A stretch of 64,000 nucleotides of DNA from Antedon bifida (taxonomy: Eukaryota > Echinodermata > Crinoidea > Comatulida > Antedonidae), in assembly GCA_963402885.1 (NCBI GenBank), contig OY727101.1:13402917-13466916 (forward strand), in the 5' to 3' direction. This document shows positions 1 through 11,900 of this stretch, piece after piece. Under the pieces are notes generated by a model, which saw only the letters and a list, made by a program, of their open reading frames with translations, was not told the DNA's origin and did no database searches. Positions within the stretch are counted from its first letter, which is position 1; the number at the start of each line of letters is the position of its first letter. A program made the position numbers and the translations under genes.

Positions 1-290
1 GGATTTCATTAGGAGACAATCTTGTCTAGCATTATTGTAATAATTTATATCATATCAATTAAATTACAAATTGATAACATCTAAAGCCTTATCTAGATTT
101 CTTATCGGTACAGAGCATATTGTGCAGCAGATGTTGTGTATGTAATAATATTATGCAACAATAATGCAATACCATAGAGCAACACTAAAAAAAAGAAGGT
201 ACATTTACTTTAGGAATTGATTCAATGGGTGCAGAGTGGACATGTTATTGTTACCTATGTTTTAAACTGTTCAAACATTCATTGACCTTG

Positions 291-565
291 ATTCTAAAAG
301 TCCCTTGAAAAAATAATTCTTAACAATTTTTTGTTGAAAATGCCATTTAAATGTCACATAAAAGTAATCTAATTTGACCAAAAATTGGATCGGAAAAAAT
401 GTATTTAAGTAAAAAAACTGTAATTTAAAGCAAAAAAATAGGCAAATTGGCTGCCACCCAATGGGTTTTTGGTTGAATTTAACCATTTATTTGTCATTTT
501 ATTTCAAGTGAAAAGAGTTTTTTTTCTACGGAAGTTAAAGTAATAACCTATTAAAATTCTACCAA
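291..565. repeat. diverged, truncated copy of TA-MITE family C
   Basis: Internal sequence matches the intact copies near 12.3 kb, 18.4 kb and 53.1 kb: a stretch of ttttttgttgaa, then a poly-A-rich block, caaattg, tttaac and finally ctacggaag. The terminal AAAGATATATTG motif and the TA duplication are lost. Confidence 0.65.
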
Positions 566-627
566 AATGCTTTCACTCAACAACTTGTTCACTGATCTAA
601 CTGTTATTAACTTATTCTTTGATAAAT

Positions 628-851
628 CAAGGCAATCTAACAACAGGATGCTGAGCTCCGGAGATCAAAGGGTTTATCTGTGGTTGCGACACGATCAGTT
701 CCACGCCACTTTAACAGACACCGCGCCGTGGAGAATATGTACATTAGTACAGTACTGTGGTATTTGTCGCAGCTAGATGTAAGATCAAAGGACTCTTACG
801 AGTTCCTATCTTGGCAAAGAGAGCTCAGTGACCTGTTGTTAGATTGCCTTG
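628..851. mobile_element. inverted-repeat element family B, copy 1
   Basis: Begins CAAGGCAATCTAACAACAGG and ends with the exact reverse complement. Flanked by an imperfect 7-bp duplication (GATAAAT left, GATAAAC right), as expected for a non-autonomous DNA transposon. A second copy in opposite orientation lies at 61647-61866. Confidence 0.8.
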
Positions 852-907
852 GATAAACTGAATATTTTTCAGAATATAGAAAAGAGCATCTTAAAAAATA
901 AACTTAC

Positions 908-2310
908 CACTATCTTTTAGTGGAGGTTGAGATGTTGGTTTTGGATCTTGCAGTAACTGACGTGATGGAATACTTAGTAATTTCAGACTAGGGTAATCAT
1001 CAACATCATCAGTGTGTTCATCAAAGTCCGCAGATCCTGACCGATCAACAGTTGCTCTTTTCCCACCATTTGAACCCTGTGTTGCTTTAGACTGTGGATC
1101 TGAAAATGTCAGTTTTGAATCATCTGGTACTCCTTGTTGATGTGCTCTTTGTTTCTCCTCAAATAGCTCTAATAGTTCCTCTTGTAATTGTGGATTCACT
1201 ATTTTTTCAATCTCCTGTCTTAGTTTTAGATCTCTCTGCTGTTGTTGCCCTTGTTGCTGTTGTAATGGTTGTTTCTGTTGTACTGGTTGTTGCCCTTGTT
1301 GCGGTTGCACTGGCCGTTGCCCTTGTTGCTGTTGTAATGGTTGTTGCTGTTGTAATGGTTGTTTCTGTTGTACTGGTTGTTGCCCTTGTTGCGGTTGCAC
1401 TGGCCGTTGCCCTTGTTGCTGTTGTAATGGTTGTTGCTGTTGTAATGGTTGTTTCTGTTGTACTGGTTGTTGCCCTTGTTTCTGTTGTACTGGTTGTTGC
1501 CCTTGTTGCTGTTGTACTGGTTGTTGCCCTTGTTGCTGTTGTACTGGTTGTTGCCCTTGTTGCTGTTGTACTGCTACTGGTTGTTGCCCTTGTTGCTGTT
1601 GTAATGGTTGTTGCCCTTGTTGCTGTTGCGCTGGCCGTTGCCCTTGCTGCGGTTGTACTGATTGTTGCCCTGGTTGCTGTTGCCCTGGTTGCTGTTGTAC
1701 TGGTTGTTGCCCTTGTTGCTGTTGTACTGGTTGTTGCCCTTGTTGCTGTTGTACTGGTTGTTGTCCTTGTTGCTGTTGTACTGGTTGTGGATTTATTTGT
1801 TGTTGTGTTTGTTGATTTATATGTTGTGCTTGGCGTTGTGCTTCATATAGTTGCTGTAATCGGAGTGCTTCTTTATTTATGATTGGTTCATTTTTGTCTT
1901 GCTTATTATGTGGGTTTATATTAACATTGTTTTGTTCAACATTTGATTTTGCATCGGTTTCAGTTTGTTTGTTTCCTTCTTTGTTGTCTCCATTGGGATT
2001 ACTTAAGTCAGCACCTAATGTAATAAGGTCATAATAAGTAGCATTATAACAGGCTATATAATTTCACAATCATAATTAATGGAAATAAAATAGGCCTAGG
2101 CTAGGCCTATATTAATATTATTTATATTGGTATTATTTAATATTAAATAGGCCTAGGCCTAATAATATACTACTATTACAATAAATAGGCCTAGACTAGG
2201 CTAGGCCTACCTAGGCTTAAATAAATCAATGATGCATTGTACTTACCAGCTAATACAAAACCTACAAAAATAACTGAAGAACAACATAAAATCGCGTTTC
2301 TTGTTTTCAT
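908..2310 (-). CDS. Gln-rich putative secreted protein, first two coding exons (3' part outside window)
   Basis: Family not recognised. Exon 1 (2247-2310) starts at the ATG ending at 2308 and encodes MKTRNAILCCSSVIFVGFVL plus A, a good signal peptide. A consensus donor GTAAGT follows in phase 1, close to the expected cleavage site. Exon 2 (908-2014) opens after a CATTAG acceptor and stays open for 368 codons to a GTAAGT donor at 902-907. Its product has an Asn/Lys/Asp-rich lead, then a long low-complexity stretch of QQPVQQQQG-type repeats. A charged helix-like segment follows (EIEKIVNPQLQEELLELFEE), then an acidic tail with FDEHTDDVDDYPSLKLL. The total so far is 390 residues; the next exon must lie left of the window. 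Seen directly: the splice sites, the phase match and the single open frame. Inferred: secretion or lumenal location. Could instead be a type II membrane protein if the N-terminus is not cleaved. Confidence 0.72.
1220..1800 (-). repeat. coding minisatellite (Gln-rich repeats)
   Basis: Imperfect tandem units of about 27-30 bp inside exon 2 of the Gln-rich gene, read on the minus strand as QQPVQQQQG variants (QRPVQ, QKQPLQ, QPLQQ). Indels between units are whole codons, so the minus frame is preserved across the array, which supports translation. The array is also open in antisense frames, a by-product of CAA/CAG composition. Confidence 0.85.
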
Positions 2311-2400
2311 GTTTGAAAATACATAACCTAGGCCAGGCTAGGATAGCCCAACACTAAATATTGTTCACTTTTAGGCCTACTGAAGGCTTCTTCGTTCAGA
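2090..2400. repeat. AGGCCTAG-type palindromic motif cluster at the 5' end of the Gln-rich gene
   Basis: Dense overlapping copies of AGGCCTAG/CTAGGCCT in intron 1 and just upstream of the start codon (about 2094, 2150, 2185, 2205, 2327, 2373). Similar clusters lie near the starts of PPP2R5E, TOMM20 and the SPRY-TIR gene. Confidence 0.6.
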
Positions 2401-5400
2401 CGATACTGCGGGTTTGATGTGTGCCGTGTGTACGATCCCAGCCTAGCATAAGCGATGATTATAGCCTCATTAAACTTGACTATGCTAGGCTGAGAGTTCT
2501 AAAAAATAACGCACAGTAAATCTAGCAATTTAAATAAATAAAATCACAGTGTTTGTTCGTATTTGTAGGTCCTCTCCTTTTTCGGAGAACTGATTTTGGA
2601 TAACTTTTTGTACAGGACGGACTCGGAGATTTCTTCAGAGATGAAATTGTAATATACCGCCCTCAACTACAATAACGACACGTATCTTTATTGTATAACA
2701 AGGTGGGACAAAAACAGACATCTTCTTCACTTATCTCTCCTCCATCTATCAATGTACAATTCATCCATCCATCAGTCTATATAATTATATTCATACATCC
2801 CTCTGTCTGTCAATTCATCAATCAATTCATCCTTTTCATTCAACTGTCCAACCACTTCTCTTAAATACTATCTGTCAAAATTATTCAATTCCTTTATTCT
2901 TTCATTCATCCATATGATGGGACTTTGGTAACTATTTAACAAGGAAAATGAAATCATTTATCAAGTATCTAGTATCAAATTGTATGACGTTTTTGATTGA
3001 GGAGCTGAGGTGAAAACATGTGGTAATAGGGTATGTCGCAGGGTTCTGTGGAGGGGTGGAGATAACAATATAGTGTTACCCTGGCAAAATATCTTTACCG
3101 ATATGTACATTCAAAGCAACTTTAATTTGTCCTGCAATTTCCTCTGCTCCACCCAAATTGTTATAATCTTCTTTTCAAACTGCCTCGTTTTGAGATTTAA
3201 AAAGCATGTAACACACAAAAGACACATAATAAAAACATTCAACATTCTTCAAGATCAGTAATCTTTAATATTAATTTGTGAAGCAGTATGATCGTAACAA
3301 AGCCGTTAAAATAAAAACAATAATCGTTACAGTTATCTAATACAGTAGATCGTCATCGTAAATAGCTGCTTGGCTTTGTCGCATCATCATACGTGTACGA
3401 CAACGACAAAACGGCCAAAGCTACAGAACATTAGTACAACATGCAAATCAATGAATTCCGTAGAAAATTAAAAATTCCTCGCATACACTCTGCAAACTTG
3501 ACTGCTATACATAAACATATATATAAATATATATATATTATATAAATATATACAAATGTATTTATGTATTTATATAAATGAAATTACAGAACCAAGAATA
3601 AGATATGTTGTACTGTATTACAATACACATTTCCTCTTATATACGTGATTCTGAACTTTCATTCAACTCATATCATCATATATAGTTAGGCATATTATAT
3701 AATTTACATAATATACATCATATATATTAACATGGGCCTATACAACTAATACATAATCACGATATTTTTATCAATAATTATACATGAATTGTATATTTAT
3801 ATGTAACATTTATAAATTACATTTTCAATACTTTGTATTGTCGGGTACCTGAGAAAACTAAAATGCCTATAGACATATTATAAGAACTGGACCATCAACT
3901 AGGTGACAGAATAATGGGCACGACTTCTAACTGGTGCACCTGATGGCCGATTTGATGCAGCCATATTGGGCAGTCTCTCTACATTGTGATTGCATTTGTG
4001 TTGGCAGTCTAGTTCTTATAATATGTCTTCGAAAATGCCACTAAGTGCCTGTACTTAATAATGGCGTAATGCTGAAGATATGAAATTAATGCAACTTATG
4101 ATCACTCTAAATAACATAGTGCATTTGAATAACTGTTTATCAGATGGCAGATTACATTTCAATACATACTCACAGTATCAATTTCATTGGTAAATTAAAC
4201 TCTATTCAAGTGTACAAAATGTGATTACATTTGTCAACTATATTTGAAACGTAGCAACGTATGTTACCATATTCGGTGAGAATTATCAAGCAATGCTGTA
4301 ACAGTATCATGACTAGTGACAATAAACAAACTGCAGTATCATGCTAGCTGACAGTAACAGGGCCATACCATAGCACACATCTCCTAAATATTAAGTTACA
4401 CCTAACTCTCTAAATAACCTCTCACTATACAAAATATACAAACGACCATGCTGGGATTTGAACCCCGGTCTTCAGATTAGAAAGCTAAAGCATCAAACAA
4501 TCAACAATTTCTGGCTGGCACTTTTGATAAACAGGCTACTGAATAGTGTTATCTAATATGAGATGATGTTTGCTGTCATGAGACACAAAACTGTACACTG
4601 TTTATTGTCACCAGACATGATACTGCATACTGCATGCATCAATTGATTAATTTCAAATATATGGAGAATATACTGCATTATTAACATGGACAAAACATAG
4701 CAGTAAACATGGATTCTGACTTTCTGGGCCAGCCTAAGGTCCTGTTTTGGGAGGGTTAAAGGTACGTCATTCTGTTTCACAATGAAGAGGTGTACTTTTT
4801 TATTCCTTCTTTAACAGTACAATATTACAGTACATTCTAGTTCATAACCTTACATTTTTTGGCGAGAGTTTCTTCTAATATATTTTAGTCAGAAAGAGGG
4901 TTGTGCGTCTATGACGAGTTGACAATGTGTAAGGCACTACATATCCAGTATGATTATGTATTGAATTTACGTTGATAGATCAATCAATCAATTCATTCAG
5001 TTTATCAAATATTAAAATGTAAGTACCACAAAATAATAAGCATTTTAAGGAAACCTTAATGACATCACAGCAAATATATTTAAAAAGAAAACAATTTACT
5101 AAAAAAATTGCTTTTCAAAACAGTGTACCCTTATAAATATCTATGCATGTTTTAATAACACGCAAGGGAAACCCCCTACCCTATATCCTCTATAGTGATT
5201 GGCTGAATTAACTTCTTTAATTAATTCAAATATACAACAATAATAACCAACACACTATGGATTTCTTTAGTCTTGCGTACTAATTACAATGCCAGTATAC
5301 GACCATAGAACACGTCTAAAAGAAAAATCAACACGCATGTACTCCATAACATCTTTAGCTAAAATCTACCAAATGCTGACATATTTTACACAATCTATAT

Positions 5401-6928
5401 CATACACAAATAAATTCTTATTCATTGACCTACAAATAAATAAAAATATATATACAATAAATTAACATATAACAAACAAAATCAGTGAAATAAACTGCAA
5501 CGTGTTCAGCGCCAGGTCTTATTTATACTACTACATAATCACTTTCTTTTTATTTAAATGTTTAGTAATATTTATTATTTAACACACCAATTAATTTGAA
5601 AAGGATTGAATGGGGGAGAGAATTTGATTTCACAACATCCATATTCGAAGGGACTTGGATAGCTCCATTGAGAAACCAGCAGGGGCCCATATGTTTATTA
5701 TAAGCATTGATATTGATATAGAATTCATTATTAAGTCAATATAACCGACATGCTATATGCCTTTTACCATGAGATTAATTAACTTAATTAACTGTTTCTT
5801 TGTTTTATCTGGAAAGATTGAGACTTGCTCTTCCCGGTTTTCATATACAATTATCTTTACATACATGTGGTCGCATGATCTATGCACAGATGAGTATCAC
5901 TGACTGATCTAAAAGATCTATATTGTACTTCAGTCAGAAGACAAGACATCATTGTCAACTTCTTTCACATGTGTGAGTCCAAGTTGACTGACCGGTTTAA
6001 CTACCACCGCCACAGATGAATATGCTAATTATCTTTTGAATATTCATGAACTGTCACCTTTAAAACATTGCTACTGGTCTTTGAAACATAAACTTACGTG
6101 TAGTTTTTTGGTATGATAGGGCGCAATTATTAACAGCAAACAGCGTTCTGTAGATAATATGATACACATGCCAGAATGTTTAATATAGATGTAAATTTCC
6201 ATAGAGTACCAGGATATATGCTTATGTAGACAAATACATGTCATAGTTCAATTATCAAAGTGCTTTTCAGAAGTCATCCAAACGAAATCATTATCAAACG
6301 GTTATGTTGTATGTATACAGCTACCTCTATAATTTCTGGGCACAAAACGTTTCCATTAAATCAACTTAAACGAAACAACATGCATATAAGACTTGGTAGA
6401 TGTGTAGTCATTATTCCAGGCATCTAAAAATAATTTTAGTGAATACAGAATAATGTAATCCTTAGTAGTGGGATATGCAACTGTATGCATTAGTTTGTTT
6501 TGCTTGCCACGACACACTCTAACATGTACAACACGATCCACCATGTTAAGCGTAATGCGTAATTATGTATGAATTCTTTGGAACAGCGCAGATACTCAGA
6601 TTGCAATCGTTTCAAGACAGTATTACCTCCAATTATTTAAAACATGTTTATACATACACTGTACTATGACGAAATAAATTGATTGGAGAGGGGTGGGATT
6701 TGAAGACATGGGTTATATTACACTGGTTTCGTTCCTGTCCATGGGAAGGAAAATGTTGTGTTTAAAAATACACAGTGTGTCTATGAGACTGCCTTAATGG
6801 ACATGTCATTAAGTGCTTGTAGGTGTGTCATGGGTTTCCCTTTACCCTATGGGAAGGGGTTCCCTAAGGTATGGGAAGGGTAAACCCAACAACATGCTCT
6901 GCAATCAACTGCCAAGCAAACACATCCA
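2311..6928. other. intergenic: 5' flank of Gln-rich gene and probable long 3' UTR of PPP2R5E
   Basis: No coding exon recognised. The right part follows the PPP2R5E stop codon in minus sense and is AT-rich, so it probably holds its 3' UTR, but I could not fix a cleavage site. The left part (2311-2700) is the promoter side of the Gln-rich gene. It includes one short inverted-repeat element (3868-4031), an AT microsatellite near 3510-3560, and a tRNA-like box-B remnant near 4440-4520 (ggggttcaaatccc in minus sense). Confidence 0.5.
3868..4031. mobile_element. 164-bp MITE with 8-bp direct repeats (family F)
   Basis: AGACATATTATAAGAACT near the left end is matched by its reverse complement near the right end. 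The octamer AAAATGCC flanks both sides (3860-3867 and 4032-4039), as for hAT-type insertions with 8-bp target duplications. The interior is non-coding. Confidence 0.75.
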
Positions 6929-8918
6929 TTATTTGGCATTAGAATTCGCTTTGTTATTCATCTCCAATTTGCTTAGTTTTTTCCAAAGTTCATCTCTATC
7001 TTTTTCTTTTTTCTTCTCTCTGAAAGAAACAATAAATATACATATGAATAGATGACAGTATTTAATGTAATTTAATTGTGTTGATTACTAAGGTAGTAAA
7101 ATGTTTGTAGAAATGACTTCAATCTTAATTTAGACCTTTTGAATTATTATTATCATGAATAAAGTCATGTGGGAATCAGTTTGCAAAGAAAGGCCTGCGT
7201 GGTGTGGTGTTTTGAAAAATCAATTCAATTCAATTCATCTTTTATTGGTCTAATTTGTATAAAAATAAAAATCTTTGATAATACACTGCAGTTAAAATAC
7301 AGCTACAATGTTAAAAACAATAAAAAAGTACAGACAATATTTAAAAGTTATAAAAATAATTTGTATATATAATCATAAAAGCATTTAGAATTTTTGAAAA
7401 GTGCTGTGTTGTACGACATGTTCCCTGACTGTCCTATTTAATTAAATAGAACAATTATAAAAGTCTTTAAATCATGAAAATATTCTTCCATTTTAACCCA
7501 TATAAACATTAATTATTTGTATACTCTGGTGATGAGTGTAAAGCTCTGTCTACACTATCAAACTTTATGTGACAAAAAATTTGATGTGCCCATATATGGA
7601 CATGATGATGTCATATCACTACCATATTTGGGCATATCACTACCATATTTGGGCATATCACTACCATGTTTGGGTACATCACACTTTTTTTGTCAAACTA
7701 GTTTGATAGTGTTGACAGAGCTTTACACACATCACACACTAGAATGCTAGCTGAAATTTGTAATTCATATTTCTAGAATGTTCTAATGACTTACTTTTGT
7801 CGGTCCAACTTGTAATTTGCCGTTAATTCATCAAATAGTTTACTATGCATTTCCATAAAAGTTTTGAGCACATTGTAAACCAAGGCCACTATTGTCCTAA
7901 AAATAAATAAATGCAACAAAATCAGTAGAAATAACTTATTAGGAGAAACTGAACAAAAATAAATATATGTAAAATAGATTTTAATATATCCATGATATCT
8001 CAACTTGGAAAAGTAAAATATTGAGAGAATTTATGAAAGTATAGCCAAACAAAAGAGGGTACTATATTATTTGAATACATCAAACGATACAGGGTGATAT
8101 AAAATAAATAAATTGTAGGCATCAAATCTATAGTAAAGAGTGGATATGCCAGATGTGGCAAAGGTGGAAATGTGTTGAGAAACACATTTTTTTCTTTAGT
8201 TAGGCTAGGGTTGGACTAACCATTAGAATGCTAACTCATATTCAGGGGAAAAATGGCAAAAGGCTTCCTACTTTCTAGGAGTTTATCAGATAGTCTATAT
8301 TGTTTTGACTACTCTTAACTCCCTTTGTAACAAAAAAACCACAGTGCTGATTTTGCCATTTTTCCTCTAACTGAGCCGAAATTAATTTGAAAACAATATA
8401 ATAATAATATCCTGGAATTATATAGCGCCTAATGTTGTGAACCTCTAAGCGCTGTACATAATAGGGATTCCAAGCGTGCCAAAAAAAAACAAAATTAAGG
8501 GGATATGCCCTCGTCGCTAAGAAGGGATCAGTCTAATTGAACCCCGGTCAGCACCAGTTGTGTCTCGGTCATTCCGAACTCAAAAGCAGTTTAACCGTTG
8601 CACTTACTGATTCCAATGTTCCTTTGATATCCTATAGAGACTTGGGAACATAATTGGCATTACAACGTTAGAATTCTCTTCAATCAGACTGAGTACATAC
8701 TCATTATTCCAAAAGTATAATGCACGTTCAGCAACCTAAAAGAGATCATAATACTATGTTATAATTATTTATTCATATAGCCTCTTCAGTCAAAGACTGT
8801 TCTCCCAGAGGGCTCAGTAATGATAAGTGGCTGTGTGTATACTAGTACACTGGGGTAACTCGAACCTTACTCGTCTCAAAAGATGTACTAAGTCCTTTAA
8901 AGCGCACATGTGTACACT

Positions 8919-8949
<31 letters not shown>

Positions 8950-11900
8950 TATTCGTTCTACCACCAGAACCGTGGCCAGAGTGAGCCTCGAACCCTTGCC
9001 AATATTATGGCCATGTTATTACAGTTCCACTGTCTTAACCACTCGGCCACTGGAAAAGTATCTTGAGATGAGAGCATGTATTATTGCACTAAGAAATTTA
9101 AAGCATCTTGTTAATTTAATATGTATACGTTAAATTATAAGCAATTATGTTTATTTTCTATGGACTAAGAATTAAAAGATTGTTTGAACGGAAACAAAAC
9201 GAAAAGCATACATGGGTAAGAAATGTCCTTGACATGACAAACAATCTACACACTGACAAAAGTGCTTGAGTGAAGGGGGCGCCATGCAGCCTAGCATTTA
9301 AGATAATATCTAGCCTACACAGCACTTACAGATAACAGAGAAAGAAGCATTATTTGTCTGTGTTTAATGTGAGTGAAGCCAGTGTCAGTCAAAACACATA
9401 TATGATGGTTGAGCAAAAAGGTTCTTGAGGTTGGTGCTTACCACACTATCAACATGCCATTTCACAATAAACAAAAATATTTTGCTCTGCATGTGAAACT
9501 GTTAATCTATCCTACACATGTTTAACTCTTTGAATAATGGGGCAAGAAATACTACTACTCTACCTTCAACATGAGTGAGTTTGGTGTCACTAAGCCTAGG
9601 TTTTAAGTTATCTAGTCTGCACAGGGCATTTAACTCATCAAACGAAGGGGAAAGAACTACTTCTGTATCTACCTCCAACATGAGTGAATTTGGTGCCAGT
9701 GAGCCTAGCATTTGGTTATCTAACCTGCACAGGGTATTTAACTCAGCGAAAGATGGGCCAGGAACTACTTTCTTTTACCTCCAATGTGAGTGAATTTGGT
9801 GCCAGTGAGCCTAGCATTGAAGTTATCTAGCCTGCACAGGGTATGTAACTCAATGAATGATAGGGCAAGAAGTATGTTTGCCTCACTACATCCCTGGGGA
9901 TATTATTACTCACCAAGTCAAGGTTAACACAACGATAGTCCAATTTATTTTTCTACATGTTAGGAATTATTTAACTAAAGTTTGACTTGTGTGTGTAATC
10001 CTTGAATATGTTACAAGTTATAATGTACATGTGTATTTGATGATATGCATATGAAATGTACAAGTTTAGTAACAATTAGTGATACATGTCATAACTGATG
10101 AATCACATGTTTAAATTAGCCTACTGGAAAACTAATCCAGGTTGTCAAATCAATTTTTGAAAACTAAAAATAGTCAGACAAAGTCAATAAAAGTTGCCCT
10201 AACTTGGTAGTCACAGAAAGTAAAATATAATTATCAAAATTAATATCAATTAGCACTGAGAGTCAACAGAATGTTGTTAACTGGGTAAAAGGGTAGTTTC
10301 AACAACAGTAGAATCCCTATTAATGCTCCCACTAGAACGCAACGCAAGAGAGTTGACCAATGACAAGCGACAGTTTGAATAGTCCATCGATTGTGATTGG
10401 TCAACTCGCTTACGTTGCGCTTACGCCCTTGCGTTGCGTCCTAGTGGGAACCAAGCTTAAGGGGACACTTTTAGGACCTAACAAAACGTTCACATAATAG
10501 TGGTATCTCTCTCTAGTGGTATTTTATAGGAAAGTGTTCCCTTTTAATCAGGCTCTTCTTCCTTTTAAACGATTTACCATAATTTGAATTACTGTAAGAT
10601 GGTCAATGAGTTTTTTAAAGCAGAACAATCCCATTATTTGTTTTCTATGTAAATTTGTTTTAATTTATTGATTCTAGTAGTAGTTACAGCTGACCTGCGG
10701 GTTCAGCTGGAAGGGTTGCCCTCTAAATATATTTAAATAAATAATAAACAATCCTACTATTGTGTTATAATCAAAATGAGTATACATTTAAAAATAGAAA
10801 ATCTTTAACAAAAAATCTACCACAATGTATCTGACCAATAACCTTTGACCTTAGTCGGTACTACCCCTAAATATTTACCTGGAAATGAGGACTGGATACG
10901 CATCTAGCAAGTTGCTTGAATAGAATGCCTTGAATCTTGACAAACTGTATTGGTTCAATTACATCAAGAATCTCCTCAATTTCCCCAAGGTACATCACCT
11001 ATGACAAGATAACGAGAGTGTCATCACCAAGTAATTATCAAACCTTATCATTTTCTCTAATAAAACAGATTTATGACATTTTTAAACAGAATATTATAAT
11101 TATTATTCTACGGTATTATTAATTTTTATTCCAAAAATACACACAAATAAATAGTGCTGCTCAGGTAGGCGATATTTTTAAATTAAATATATTATTTTAT
11201 TCATTTCTTTCAACATTCTTCTACTGCAGTTAATACATTTTGTTTACTCTTTATCCTGTTTATGTAATTATTAGCAAGATTTTTATGAATTATCATACCT
11301 ATTGTTTATTGCAGTGATTAACTCATTAACTTTAAAATTAAAACAAACTAAAAGTATACGTAATTTATTAACACAATGTAGTTACTTGCATGAAAACTGC
11401 TGTAAAACAATTTGGACATGAACACTTATAATAATGATTTGTTGTTTAACTAAAAATTATATATAAAACATCTTTGACACAAAGAAGTATAATGCAAGTC
11501 ATTATAAAAAAAACTGCAGTGTCAGTCACAATATTACTCCCAAGGTGCCGTGGGCTAAAAACAGGTAGCTATTTAAAATTGACAATCCCCTTTGCCAAGA
11601 TGTCGAATGACATATCCCAATCTGTCAAGGGAGACAAGATAATGTAGGCCGGTAAATTTAAATACATCAACCAACAAATGCATGATAGTTTCCTAACGAA
11701 TCATATCACAGAATTGATGTCGTATAATGAATCTAAAAGGTAAGCCAATGGATTTGAAATACAGGCTGTAGACACACAGGACAAAAACAATTACAGATAT
11801 TCAACCATCTTAATGTCAACTACCTTAAAAACCACCCAAGGAATAATAAATGTATGAACGTTTAAGGTAGAAAAACAACAAAATCAAATTCAATCATTGG

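Larger units (their letters stand above)
1..907. other. intron of the Gln-rich gene, repeat-filled
   Basis: Lies downstream (minus sense) of the exon 2 donor at 902-907. It contains a diverged copy of the 350-bp TA element and a 224-bp inverted-repeat element, annotated separately. No further coding exon of the gene was found here. Confidence 0.5.

Noticed and set aside
1094..1882. 262-codon plus-strand open frame rich in Val/Leu/Ala
   Set aside because: It is the exact antisense of the Gln-rich coding array; the minus strand has splice sites, a signal peptide and a better explanation.
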